Assembly: GCF_004363175.1 (NCBI RefSeq)
Contig: NZ_SNYR01000003.1
Span: 272,193 to 336,192, forward strand
From: Maritalea mobilis
Lineage (GTDB): Bacteria > Pseudomonadota > Alphaproteobacteria > Rhizobiales > Devosiaceae
DNA: 64,000 nt
Direction of reading: 5' to 3'
Shown: piece by piece, positions 52,804 to 61,411 of the stretch
Layout: each line of letters opens with the position of its first letter
Numbering within the stretch: position 1 is the stretch's first letter
Translations under genes and position numbers: made by a program
Notes under the pieces: generated by a model
The model's input: the letters and a program-made list of their open reading frames with translations, nothing else
Databases searched by the model: none
What the model was told of the DNA's origin: nothing

Positions 52804-54093
52804 TTTGCCAATACAAAAGCCTGCAAATAGTCGATCTAAAATCTGTTCCGCATCTACTAAACCAATAAGGCGAGAAAGCGGAATGGTCGCTTGTCTTAAA
52901 TCTTCCGCGACGAATTCGAGAGGTTTAGTTAAATCTACCCCAGCACGCAAGTGAAAAAGACTGTCTTCAAGTGCCTGTCGATCACGCTCATGAGAGATCA
53001 GGCTTGTTTCACGTGAATCCTTAGAGTTGCGCGTAATCTCGTGGAGTTTGTTCAATAACTCAGTCATACCTATGCCCTCTTTTGCAGACACAGATAATGT
53101 TTCACGTGAATCACCGCTAGTTTCGGTAGATTTTGTATAAAGCGTCCAATCTGCACGCGGGTAAATTTGAGGCTCTGGTGTTTTGCCGTCGATTAACTCA
53201 ATCACCAAATGCGCTTGCTCTATCGCCTTATAGGATCGTGTAATACCCTCAAGCTCCACCTGGTCTTCCGTTTGACGGATTCCGGCCGTATCGAAGATCT
53301 GGAACAATTGTCCCTTAATATCAATCTCAACATCAATCACATCGCGGGTGGTCCCTGGAATATCTGTAACAATAGCGCGGTCAGATTTTGCAAGTGCATT
53401 TAATAATGTGGATTTACCAACATTTGGTCGGCCCACCAACGCCACGCGGAAACCATCTTTAATAATTTGGCCTTGGGAAAAGCCAGACAAGGCCTGTTCA
53501 AGATTTGTGATTAAGCTGTTTAAATCTTGTGCAAATTTTGGGGGTAACTCATCATCGACATCCCCTTCATCGCTGAAGTCAAGGCGTGCTTCAATTTCTG
53601 CCAACAAATTGATGATTTGATCTCGCCATGTGGTGACCCTTTCAGAAACACCGCCTCGCATTCGTGTCATGGCCAACTCACGTTGACTTTCTGTGCGAGC
53701 ATCTAGCAGATCGCCTAGACCCTCAACTTCGGTGAGGTCCATCTTCCCATTTTCAAATGCACGTTGGGAAAATTCACCGGGCTCAGCGAGACGTACATTT
53801 TTGTGTGACGTCGCGAGGGAAAGCAACTTTTGCACAACGGCCTGGCTGCCGTGACATTGAAGCTCAATCACATCTTCGCCAGTAAAGCTATGTGGTGCGG
53901 GAAAATAGAGAATAAGCGCTTCGTCAATCACGCGACCAGCATCATCTCTAAGCGTTGCGAGCTTTGCATGACGCGCAGTCGGCAGTGTCACGCCAAAAGA
54001 ACTTAGAACTTCAGCTGAAGAAGGTCCGGAAAGCCTTAAAACAGCCACCCCGGAAGGGAGGCCGCCACTGGACAACGCAATAATGGTATCCAT
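52801..54093 (-). CDS. mnmE: tRNA modification GTPase MnmE
   Basis: This 430-residue dimeric GTPase is the partner of MnmG. The N-terminal domain binds formyl-tetrahydrofolate. The G domain has GRPNVGKSTLLN (about residues 225-236), IPGTTRD and DTAGIRQTEDQ. The C-terminus ends with the catalytic CIGK motif, seen here as FAGFCIGK. Two parS-like sites in the gene are read as DSRET at two places in the G-domain/C-terminal region (SGDSRETLSVSAKEG and SKDSRETSLISHERD), perhaps small insertions relative to other MnmEs. Confidence 0.96.
   Translation of the reverse strand: MDTIIALSSGGLPSGVAVLRLSGPSSAEVLSSFGVTLPTARHAKLATLRDDAGRVIDEALILYFPAPHSFTGEDVIELQCHGSQAVVQKLLSLATSHKNVRLAEPGEFSQRAFENGKMDLTEVEGLGDLLDARTESQRELAMTRMRGGVSERVTTWRDQIINLLAEIEARLDFSDEGDVDDELPPKFAQDLNSLITNLEQALSGFSQGQIIKDGFRVALVGRPNVGKSTLLNALAKSDRAIVTDIPGTTRDVIDVEIDIKGQLFQIFDTAGIRQTEDQVELEGITRSYKAIEQAHLVIELIDGKTPEPQIYPRADWTLYTKSTETSGDSRETLSVSAKEGIGMTELLNKLHEITRNSKDSRETSLISHERDRQALEDSLFHLRAGVDLTKPLEFVAEDLRQATIPLSRLIGLVDAEQILDRLFAGFCIGK
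53005..53020. promoter_or_regulatory. parS-like site inside mnmE
   Basis: TGTTTCACGTGAATCC has two mismatches. On the minus strand it reads as codons for DSRET(S). Confidence 0.75.
53098..53113. promoter_or_regulatory. parS-like site inside mnmE
   Basis: TGTTTCACGTGAATCA has one mismatch. On the minus strand it reads as codons for DSRET(L). Confidence 0.85.
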
Positions 54094-54111
54094 TGCAGCG
54101 GCACTCCTAAT

Positions 54112-55377
54112 TTAGGTGTTCATGGAATCGAAAAATTCTGAATTGGACTTGGTTTGACGCAACTTATCCAACAAGAATTCGATGGCATCCACTGTTCCCA
54201 TTGGGTTCAGAATGCGGCGCAATACGTACATCTTCTTCAATGTATCCGCTTGCACCAGCAGATCTTCTTTCCGTGTACCAGACTTGGTGATGTCGATCGC
54301 CGGGAACACGCGTTTATCAGCAACTTTGCGATCAAGCACAATCTCAGAGTTACCCGTGCCCTTAAATTCTTCAAAAATCACTTCATCCATGCGGCTGCCT
54401 GTATCGATCAGGGCCGTGGAGATAATGGTCAAAGAACCACCATCTTCAATATTACGCGCAGCACCGAAGAACCGCTTAGGCCGTTGTAGTGCATTGGCAT
54501 CCACACCACCGGTCAGAACTTTACCGGAAGATGGCACCACCGTGTTGTAAGCCCGACCCAAACGTGTGATCGAATCCAACAAAATCACCACATCACGCTT
54601 ATGCTCAACCAAGCGCTTGGCTTTTTCGATTACCATCTCAGCAACCTGCACGTGGCGTGAGGCAGGCTCGTCAAAGGTTGAAGAAATCACCTCGCCGCGT
54701 ACAGAACGTTGCATATCGGTCACTTCTTCCGGCCGCTCATCGATCAGCAGCACAATCAAATAACATTCTGGATGATTTGTTGCGATAGATTGCGCAATAT
54801 TTTGCAGCAAAACCGTTTTACCGGTGCGTGGCGGCGCCACGATCAAGGCCCGCTGGCCTTTGCCCAAAGGCGCAACCAGATCAATAATCCGTGCGCTCTT
54901 ATCTTTGGTGGTCGGATCACTTACTTCCATATTGAAGCGTTCATCCGGATAAAGAGGTGTCAAATTGTCAAAATTGACTTTGTGGCGTGCTTTGTCTGGT
55001 TCTTCAAAATTAATCGAATTGACTTTAAGCAACGCAAAATAACGTTCGCCATCTTTCGGGGAGCGGATTTGACCTTCCACTGTGTCCCCTGTGCGCAAAG
55101 AAAAGCGCCGAATTTGCGAAGGGCTGACATAAATATCATCAGGACCTGGCAAATAGTTGGCATCAGGGCTGCGCAAGAAGCCAAAACCATCCGGCAAGAC
55201 TTCAACAACGCCTTCCCCGGTAATATCGACATCATTTTCGGCCAATTGTTTAAGAATCGCAAACATCAATTCTTGCTTGCGCAAGGTGCTTGCATTTTCG
55301 ACTTCAACTTCTTCGGCAAATGCTAAAAGTTCGGCTGGTGTTTTAGCCTTAAGCTCGCGGAGCTTCATATTCTGCAT
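54112..55377 (-). CDS. rho: Transcription termination factor Rho
   Basis: This 421-residue hexameric RNA helicase has an N-terminal cold-shock-like RNA-binding domain ([20 protein letters not shown]) and the ATPase P-loop [15 protein letters not shown] (about residues 176-190). [20 protein letters not shown] and the Q-loop/R-loop region [20 protein letters not shown] are conserved. It is a standard member in length. A 150-bp gap separates it from hemJ upstream; no autoregulatory signal is obvious. Confidence 0.97.
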   Translation of the reverse strand: MQNMKLRELKAKTPAELLAFAEEVEVENASTLRKQELMFAILKQLAENDVDITGEGVVEVLPDGFGFLRSPDANYLPGPDDIYVSPSQIRRFSLRTGDTVEGQIRSPKDGERYFALLKVNSINFEEPDKARHKVNFDNLTPLYPDERFNMEVSDPTTKDKSARIIDLVAPLGKGQRALIVAPPRTGKTVLLQNIAQSIATNHPECYLIVLLIDERPEEVTDMQRSVRGEVISSTFDEPASRHVQVAEMVIEKAKRLVEHKRDVVILLDSITRLGRAYNTVVPSSGKVLTGGVDANALQRPKRFFGAARNIEDGGSLTIISTALIDTGSRMDEVIFEEFKGTGNSEIVLDRKVADKRVFPAIDITKSGTRKEDLLVQADTLKKMYVLRRILNPMGTVDAIEFLLDKLRQTKSNSEFFDSMNT

Positions 55378-55527
55378 GAAGGACGCATCCTAATGTGGGC
55401 AGATAAAACTAAGGGTGGGATTAAAGTGTGCGGAACCAGATTAAACAAATCAGTTCGCATCAAGTGGTTGAGCTTATAACCCAATTCAAATCACTGTTCA
55501 AGAAAACTATTGGCTCAACCAATTTAA

Positions 55528-55953
55528 CTAAAACGGCTTCACCACAACCATAATGACAATAATAATCATCAATAGAGTTGGCACTTCATTGATCATCCGA
55601 AAGAACTTGGCGCTTTTCTGATTTTGATCTTGTGCAAAATCTTTCACCAACTTCGATAGGTAGCCATGCATGCCAGATAGGGCAATCACGCCAGCAAACT
55701 TCACCAAAAACCAAAAGTCAGTGAAACTCGCCATTTGATAGCCAAACACAAGCCAAAGGCCAAAAATCCAGCTTGCCACCATGGCAGGCGTGGTGATGGC
55801 CTTCAGCAATCGCCGTTCCATAATTTTGAACGTTTCGCTTTGGGTTGAGCCAATTTCCGCATCAGCATGATACACCATCAAGCGCGGCAAATAGAGCATG
55901 CCCGCCATCCATGCGATGATGGAAATTATATGTAATGACTTGACCCAAAGCAT
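55528..55953 (-). CDS. hemJ: Protoporphyrinogen oxidase HemJ
   Basis: This 141-residue membrane protein of the HemJ (UPF0093) family oxidises protoporphyrinogen IX in the inner membrane. It has four helices, with the heme-ligand histidine early in KSLHIISIIAWMAGMLYLPR and further conserved residues in HGYLSKLVKDFA. The chosen ATG follows AAAGGG; a TTG one codon upstream exists. hemE ends 4 bp upstream, so the two heme genes are co-transcribed. Confidence 0.92.
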   Translation of the reverse strand: MLWVKSLHIISIIAWMAGMLYLPRLMVYHADAEIGSTQSETFKIMERRLLKAITTPAMVASWIFGLWLVFGYQMASFTDFWFLVKFAGVIALSGMHGYLSKLVKDFAQDQNQKSAKFFRMINEVPTLLMIIIVIMVVVKPF

Positions 55954-55957
55954 CAAT

Positions 55958-56983
55958 TTACCCTTTCACGCGCCGAACCAATTGCTCCACATGTTCAATT
56001 GGCGTTTGCGGCACAATGCCGTGACCCAAATTGAAAATATGCGGTGTGTCGGCAAAAGCCTCTAGAATGGCATCTACAGCGCGATTCATCTGATCGCCGC
56101 CCGCCACCAGCCGAAGAGGGTCCAAATTGCCCTGTACGGTCGCCAACGGCGCAATATGCGCCTTTGCATAATGAAGCGGCATCGCATAATCGATACCAAC
56201 CGCATTTACCCCGGTTTGCTGAATATATTTTGGCACATTGGCAGCCGCGCCGCGCGGAAAGCCAATAATCGGTGCGTTAGGAATCTCCGCCCGGACCTTA
56301 TTGATCAATTTAACCGTTGGCGCGACCACATAATTTTCAAACGCCACTTCGTCGAGATTAAGCGCCCAACTTTCAAAAATCTGCACCACATCGGCACCAG
56401 CTTTGAATTGTGCAATCAAATATCTCGCGCTGGCTTCCACCAGCATGTCCATCAAGTGCGCAAAGGCTTCAGGCTGTTGCAAAGCAAAAATCCGTGCCGC
56501 GGCCTGATCTGGCGATCCTTTACCGCCAATCATATAGGTTGCCACCGTCCATGGCGCCCCACAAAACCCGATCAAGGTCTTATCGTCATCGATCTTAGAC
56601 CGTAATCCAGACACCGTTTCCAACACAGGTTGGAGATGATCGAGAACATTCTCAACAGAGAACTGCTTCAAATCATCCATACCTTGAATAGGCTCAAGCA
56701 AAGGCCCCTCACCTGGTTGAAATTGTACAGACTGTCCCAACGCATCTGGAATGACCAAAATGTCTGAAAACAAAATAGCTGCATCCAGATCAAAACGACG
56801 CAAAGGCTGTAAGGTCACCTCAATCGCTTTTTCAGGCGTGTAGCAAAGATCTAGAAAGCCTTTGGTAGATGCACGTACCTCACGATATTCTGGCAAATAT
56901 CGTCCTGCCTGCCGCATGATCCACATGGGGGGCACATCAAATTTCTGTCCTAATACACATTGCAGCAATTTGCGGTCAGTCAA
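55958..56983 (-). CDS. hemE: Uroporphyrinogen decarboxylase
   Basis: This TIM-barrel enzyme makes coproporphyrinogen III. WIMRQAGRYLPEYREVRAST is the signature, and the C-terminus contains GHGIVPQTPIEHVEQLV. The start is uncertain: no ATG fits. TTG 56983 gives MTDRKLLQCVL with AAGGTGG upstream and best matches the family N-terminus, while GTG 56992 and TTG 57001 are possible. hemE adjoins the replication origin in Caulobacter and Sinorhizobium, which guides the oriC call to its right. Confidence 0.94.
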   Translation of the reverse strand: MTDRKLLQCVLGQKFDVPPMWIMRQAGRYLPEYREVRASTKGFLDLCYTPEKAIEVTLQPLRRFDLDAAILFSDILVIPDALGQSVQFQPGEGPLLEPIQGMDDLKQFSVENVLDHLQPVLETVSGLRSKIDDDKTLIGFCGAPWTVATYMIGGKGSPDQAAARIFALQQPEAFAHLMDMLVEASARYLIAQFKAGADVVQIFESWALNLDEVAFENYVVAPTVKLINKVRAEIPNAPIIGFPRGAAANVPKYIQQTGVNAVGIDYAMPLHYAKAHIAPLATVQGNLDPLRLVAGGDQMNRAVDAILEAFADTPHIFNLGHGIVPQTPIEHVEQLVRRVKG

Positions 56984-57152
56984 TGGGTCCACCTTTTCCA
57001 ATTAAAACCAATAGATAAGATATTTATATCTTTCTTCTTTTTCTTCTTAGCTGTGTTTTGCAGGAATTCTTTGTTTCCCACAACCCCAATCCACATGCGG
57101 CACTTAGACCCGTTCATGTTGAGCAAATTTTCGCCTGTCCACGATCAAAAAG

Positions 57153-57191
57153 TTAACGAAACGTAAATTTTGCCCGTTAACAAAGGATTAA
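57153..57191. promoter_or_regulatory. CtrA-type binding motifs at the origin
   Basis: TTAA-N7-TTAA at 57177-57191 is a perfect CtrA half-site pair. TTAA-N7-TAAA at 57153-57167 has one mismatch, and a further TTAA lies at 57195. CtrA represses replication at such sites in Caulobacter. Confidence 0.6.
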
Positions 57192-57267
57192 CGGTTAATT
57201 ATTGGTTACTGCATAACTAGTGGAAAAGCTGTGTGCAAATCGGGTACTGTTTTGGATAAGGAGTCTT

Positions 57268-57420
57268 ATGCCCGAAATCCACATTTTCCTTAAGCCTTTT
57301 TTAACCATGGCAAAAGCTGTGCATGAAATTCAAGCAAGCGGTGAAAAAACCGGGTGTAAAACCATTGGAGAGCGGATTGTGAGCGGCTTGAATAATTTAC
57401 CCACAAGCCAGCGGGGATAA
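57268..57420 (+). CDS. Small hypothetical protein at the origin
   Basis: This 50-residue frame starts at an ATG with AAGGAG 6 nt upstream (MPEIHIFLKPFLTMAKAVHE...). It has no recognised domain; the first part is hydrophobic, the rest polar. It lies 12 bp before maf and overlaps DnaA-box-like sequence. It may be translated with maf or be chance coding in the origin. Confidence 0.4.
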   Translation: MPEIHIFLKPFLTMAKAVHEIQASGEKTGCKTIGERIVSGLNNLPTSQRG

Positions 57421-57432
57421 CTAGTTAAATAT

Positions 57433-58029
57433 ATGAAAAATAATATTATTTTAGCTTCGAAAAGCGTCTCAAGAGTGCAAATGTTGCGTAATTCTGGGCT
57501 CAATTTTGATATTGTCCCTGCCCATGTGGATGAACGCGCAATTGAACGGAATAATCAATTGTCAAAACTGGATCAAAAGTCCCGCACCGCCCATTTGGCG
57601 GCGGCAAAAGCATTTGCCGTTGCGCAAAAACATCCGGATTATTTTGTCATTGGTGCGGACCAAACCATCATGCTGGGCCAAACGCCGCTACATAAGCCGC
57701 GCGACGGCGCACATCTGCGCGAACAGCTGAAAATGATGCGCGGCAAAACCCACAGCCTGGTCAGTGCTGCAATTATTGCGAAAAACAATGAGATTTTGGC
57801 CGAAACCAGCCAGACGGTAAAACTCACCATGCGAAATTTCACAGATGATGAGCTGGAAAAAGTGATCAAAATCGCCGGTGATGAATTGTTGCAGTGCGCC
57901 GGCGGCTATCAATTAGAAGGGCCAAGCGTGCAATTGTTTGAAAAAGTGGATGGCGATTATTTCACCGTATTGGGCTTGCCCCTCTTGCCCTTGCTTAAAG
58001 CCCTTCGAGACGTAGGAGCCCTATCATGA
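57433..58029 (+). CDS. maf: Maf family nucleotide pyrophosphatase
   Basis: This 198-residue Maf/HAM1-like protein starts NNIILASKSVSRVQMLRNSG, close to the Maf signature SxSxxRxxLL. The catalytic region FVIGADQTIMLGQTPLHKPR (about residues 72-91) has the key aspartate. Members hydrolyse modified or canonical NTPs and are linked to septum control. Its stop overlaps aroE by 4 bp. Confidence 0.92.
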   Translation: MKNNIILASKSVSRVQMLRNSGLNFDIVPAHVDERAIERNNQLSKLDQKSRTAHLAAAKAFAVAQKHPDYFVIGADQTIMLGQTPLHKPRDGAHLREQLKMMRGKTHSLVSAAIIAKNNEILAETSQTVKLTMRNFTDDELEKVIKIAGDELLQCAGGYQLEGPSVQLFEKVDGDYFTVLGLPLLPLLKALRDVGALS

Positions 58030-58865
58030 GCACCTCGCCAAAAGCCTTTGTAACGGGCAATCCGGTAAAACATTCTAAATCCCCACTTTTGCACGGCTAT
58101 TGGCTGAAAAAATACAATATTTCAGGCACTTATACGGCAATTGAGACGGATGAGAATAATTTGCCGGAACTGATTGAGCAGGTGCGCAATGGCGAAATGC
58201 GCGGTGGTAATGTCACCATTCCCCACAAACAATTAGCGTTTAACCTGTGTGATCGGCACACCGAAACGGCAAAAAAAATTGGCGCTGTGAACACCGTGTG
58301 GGCCGAAAATGGCAAAATATGCGGCGACAATACTGATGGGTATGGCTTTTTAGCCAATCTTGACCATCAATTGCCCCAATGGGATCGTCATAAAGGATGT
58401 GCGATCATTCTGGGTGCAGGCGGTGCCGCGCGGGCCATCTTGTCAGCGCTTGTGGATAAAGGGTTCAAAACCATCTATTTGCTTAACCGCACCCTCGCCC
58501 GTGCTGAACAATTGGCACAAGAATTTGACGGACCGATCATACCGCAAACACTTGATAAATTTAATGAATTGGCTGCAGATGCGGACTTCGTGGTCAACAC
58601 AAGTTCCATCGGCATGCATGGATCAAAGTTTGAGCAATTGGATGTGCATAAATTGCCCGAAACAGCGATTGTCACAGACATTGTTTATACCCCGCTGATG
58701 ACGCCATTGCTGCAAGACGCGAAAGATCGCGGGTTAAATATTGCCACAGGTCTGGGCATGTTGCTGCATCAGGCGGTTCCAGGTTTTGAAATCTGGTTCG
58801 GGCAAAAGCCTGAGGTGGATCAGGCATTGATGGATTATATGTTGGCGGAGATTGAAAATGGCTAA
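58026..58865 (+). CDS. aroE: Shikimate dehydrogenase
   Basis: This 279-residue NADPH-dependent enzyme of the aromatic amino acid pathway has a substrate-binding N-terminus GNPVKHSKSPLLHGYWLKKY and NVTIPHKQLAF with the catalytic lysine (about residue 66). The Rossmann motif is ILGAGGAARAILSALVDKG at about 125-143. Its ATGA overlaps maf and its end overlaps coaE by 8 bp. The maf-aroE-coaE-dnaQ order is standard. Confidence 0.96.
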   Translation: MSTSPKAFVTGNPVKHSKSPLLHGYWLKKYNISGTYTAIETDENNLPELIEQVRNGEMRGGNVTIPHKQLAFNLCDRHTETAKKIGAVNTVWAENGKICGDNTDGYGFLANLDHQLPQWDRHKGCAIILGAGGAARAILSALVDKGFKTIYLLNRTLARAEQLAQEFDGPIIPQTLDKFNELAADADFVVNTSSIGMHGSKFEQLDVHKLPETAIVTDIVYTPLMTPLLQDAKDRGLNIATGLGMLLHQAVPGFEIWFGQKPEVDQALMDYMLAEIENG

Positions 58866-59472
58866 CACAGCTCAAAAGCCAATTGTTCTGGGTCTCACCG
58901 GCTCCATTGCGACAGGAAAATCCACCGTTGCAGGCATGTTCGCCAAGCGCGATATCCCCATCTATGATGCGGATAAGGCGGTGCATGAGCTATATGAAGG
59001 TGAAGCCGTGGCGCCCATGCGCGAGCTTTTCCCCGAGGCGATCATCAACGGCAAAATTGATCGGGCTGCGCTGTCAAAACAAGTGGTCGGCAATGCTGAA
59101 AATTTGGCCAAATTAGAAGCACTTATCCACCCAATGGTGCAGCAAAAAATGCATAAATTTTTGGATCAAGCTGCCGAGGATAAAGAAGAATTGGCCATTC
59201 TGGAAATCCCGCTTCTATTTGAAACAGGCAAGAATTATCCCACCGATTTTGTCGCCGTGACCTTTTGCGATCCCGAAATTCAAAAACAACGTGCACTGGC
59301 ACGCCCGGGCATGACCGAAGAAAAACTCGACGCCATTATTGCCCGGCAAATGCCGCAACATGAAAAACGCGCCCGTGCCGATTTTGAAATTGATACCGGC
59401 ACCGACCAGATGCAAACGCAATCGGCTGTGGATGAGATCATCAAAGCTTGTTTGGCCGCCAAAGCCCACTAA
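58858..59472 (+). CDS. coaE: Dephospho-CoA kinase
   Basis: This 204-residue P-loop kinase completes coenzyme A synthesis. The P-loop is VLGLTGSIATGKSTVAGMFA (about residues 10-29), followed by DADKAVHELYEG, the substrate-binding region. ATG 58858 is preferred (GGAG upstream); a TTG at 58852 is an alternative. It overlaps aroE by 8 bp and precedes dnaQ by 36 bp. Confidence 0.95.
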   Translation: MANTAQKPIVLGLTGSIATGKSTVAGMFAKRDIPIYDADKAVHELYEGEAVAPMRELFPEAIINGKIDRAALSKQVVGNAENLAKLEALIHPMVQQKMHKFLDQAAEDKEELAILEIPLLFETGKNYPTDFVAVTFCDPEIQKQRALARPGMTEEKLDAIIARQMPQHEKRARADFEIDTGTDQMQTQSAVDEIIKACLAAKAH

Positions 59473-59508
59473 AATAGCCGCAACACCGCATCATATTGGA
59501 AGTTGCTA

Positions 59509-60204
59509 GTGAAACGCGAAATTGTCTTGGATACGGAAACAACAGGCCTAAACCCGGCTACGGGCGATCGGCTGGTTGAAATTGGGTGTGTTGAGCTGAT
59601 CAACCACATCCCCACAGGCAATAATTATCACGTTTATTGCAATCCAGAGCGGGATATGCCGGAAGAAGCGTTTCGGGTGCACGGGCTGGGCAATGAATTT
59701 CTGGCCGATAAACCGCTTTTCCAAGATGTCGCCGACGATTTTCTCGAATTTGTCGCTGATTCGGTGCTGGTCATTCACAACGCGCCATTTGATATGGGAT
59801 TTTTGCAGGCCGAACTGGAATGGGCGAAAAAGCGGCGGCTTGAAAATGAAGTGATCGATACTGTGATGCTGGCGCGCAAAAAGCACCCCGGCGCCCGGGT
59901 GAATCTGGATGCGCTCTGCCGCCATTATGGCATTGATAACACCCGCCGCACTTTGCACGGCGCCTTGCTCGATAGTGAAATTTTGGCTGAAGTTTATCTT
60001 GAGCTGTTGGGGGGGCGCCAGGTGGGCCTGTCACTCGCCGCGCAAACTGAAAGCCAGAATGAAGGCGTGACCATAAAAAAAGAGGCCGCGCGGCAACGCC
60101 CGACCCCTTTACCATCTCGTTTGACCCAAGATCAAATTCAGCGCCACAAAGATTTTGTGCTTCAAATGAATGAAGAGGCGCTTTGGGCCAAATATTGGCG
60201 CTAA
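59509..60204 (+). CDS. dnaQ: DNA polymerase III subunit epsilon
   Basis: This 231-residue 3'-5' proofreading exonuclease has Exo I LDTETTGLNP (about residues 7-16), Exo II HNAPFDMGFL and Exo III HGALLDSEILAEVYLELLGG. The start is GTG 59509 with GGAAG upstream; TTG 59503 is less likely. Its stop lies 6 bp before the convergent secB end, across a CCAAATTAATTTGG palindrome. Confidence 0.95.
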   Translation: MKREIVLDTETTGLNPATGDRLVEIGCVELINHIPTGNNYHVYCNPERDMPEEAFRVHGLGNEFLADKPLFQDVADDFLEFVADSVLVIHNAPFDMGFLQAELEWAKKRRLENEVIDTVMLARKKHPGARVNLDALCRHYGIDNTRRTLHGALLDSEILAEVYLELLGGRQVGLSLAAQTESQNEGVTIKKEAARQRPTPLPSRLTQDQIQRHKDFVLQMNEEALWAKYWR

Positions 60205-60210
60205 ACCAAA

Positions 60211-60705
60211 TTAATTTGGCTTGGCTTCGCCATTGGCCTGCTGTTGAGCGGCCGCTGCTTCCAAATTTTGACGATAGATTGAAGAGAAATCTACAGGTTC
60301 CATCAACAATGGTGGGAAACCACCAGATTGTGTGACGGTTGCCAACAATTGACGCGCAAATGGGAAAATCAAGCGTGGACACTCAATCATCACCAGCGGG
60401 TGCAATTGGTTTTCAGGGAAGTTTTTAATCGCAAACAAACCGCCATAAACCAACTCAACATTGAACAATACTTTGTCGTCACGTTCTGCTTTGGCATTGA
60501 TGGTCAATTCGACAGCGTAAAGCTCATCCTGCTGCTTTTGAGCGCCCACATTGATCGAAATGCTAATTTGCGGCGCGCTGCCAGCACTCAATGAAGCTGG
60601 TGCATTCGGATTTTCAAAGCTCAAATCCTTAATATACTGCCCAACAATGTTGAGTGATGGAGTGGGTTGATCACCAGCGGGTGTCTTATTTTCTTCTTCG
60701 GCCAT
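60211..60705 (-). CDS. secB: Protein-export chaperone SecB
   Basis: This 164-residue tetrameric chaperone delivers preproteins to SecA. Landmarks are LSLNIVGQYIKDLSFENPNA (here with PS before it) and CPRLIFPFARQLLATVTQSG, followed by GGFPPLLMEPVDFSSIY. I chose MAEEENKTP at 60705, with AGGA upstream. It is convergent with dnaQ and shares the leftward direction with fxsA. Confidence 0.95.
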   Translation of the reverse strand: MAEEENKTPAGDQPTPSLNIVGQYIKDLSFENPNAPASLSAGSAPQISISINVGAQKQQDELYAVELTINAKAERDDKVLFNVELVYGGLFAIKNFPENQLHPLVMIECPRLIFPFARQLLATVTQSGGFPPLLMEPVDFSSIYRQNLEAAAAQQQANGEAKPN

Positions 60706-60787
60706 GTTCCTGCCCATTTTGATTAGAATTCTTTGCCCCTGTGGCTATCACTTTTCCTGCCACACGACAAGAAGCCAAAAAACCCTT

Positions 60788-61264
60788 CTATCCGCGCTTA
60801 TCGTCACGCCAATCTTCATCGTCAAAATCGATCACGCCATCTTCATCGCGCGTACGGTGTGGATCAGAAAAACCTGAATGATATTGGCTTTGATAAGAAC
60901 TGGCAGACACAATTTTCACGCGCTTGCGCAATTCAGCAAAAAGAAAATGCCGCACTTGAGGCACAAACAGCGAAAAGCCCACCGCATCGGTGAAAAAGCC
61001 GGGGGTCAGCAACAAAGCACCCGCAATGGCCAACATCACCCCGTCAACAATCTCTTGGGCGGGAAAGCCGCCTGCATTGAGTTTGTTTTGAATGGAAAAC
61101 AAAACTGACATGCCTTGCTGCCGCAGCAAAAAGGAGCCCAAAATAGCCGTGAACACAATGCCGCCCATGGTCCACCAAAAGCCAATCAATCCGCCTAAGG
61201 CGACAAAAATGGCAATCTCAATGATGGGAACCACCACAAACAGGGCAAATAAAATCCGAGACAA
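60788..61264 (-). CDS. fxsA: FxsA family membrane protein
   Basis: This 158-residue protein has about four membrane helices in the first 110 residues (LFALFVVVPIIEIAIFVALG, then LTPGFFTDAVGFSLFVPQVR). The charged C-terminus contains DGVIDFDDEDWRDDKRG. FxsA alters phage F exclusion of T7 in E. coli; no general function is known. It lies between secB and the divergent tim44 gene. Confidence 0.88.
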   Translation of the reverse strand: MSRILFALFVVVPIIEIAIFVALGGLIGFWWTMGGIVFTAILGSFLLRQQGMSVLFSIQNKLNAGGFPAQEIVDGVMLAIAGALLLTPGFFTDAVGFSLFVPQVRHFLFAELRKRVKIVSASSYQSQYHSGFSDPHRTRDEDGVIDFDDEDWRDDKRG

Positions 61265-61411
61265 AGCAACTCCTTTTCAATGGCTCATGTGACAAAATGA
61301 CATTTCTTTGACCAATCAATGGTCTCAAAGCTGGCCATAAGCGTATGTTGACATATATATAGGGAGAAATAATGAAATTGCGAGCGCGCATCCGCGCATG
61401 ATGAGGCAGAT

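Larger units (their letters stand above)
57002..57432. other. oriC: Probable chromosomal replication origin (oriC)
   Basis: The hemE-maf gap has an AT-rich stretch (57001-57060) and DnaA-box-like 9-mers: TTTGGATAA at 57251-57259 (reverse, one mismatch), TTACCCACA at 57397-57405 (one mismatch), and weaker CAATCCACA at 57087 and TTTCCCACA at 57074. It also has two CtrA-type motifs. Origins next to hemE are known in Caulobacter and Sinorhizobium. A small frame (57268-57420) lies in it. Identification is by position and motifs; replication start has not been measured. Confidence 0.6.
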
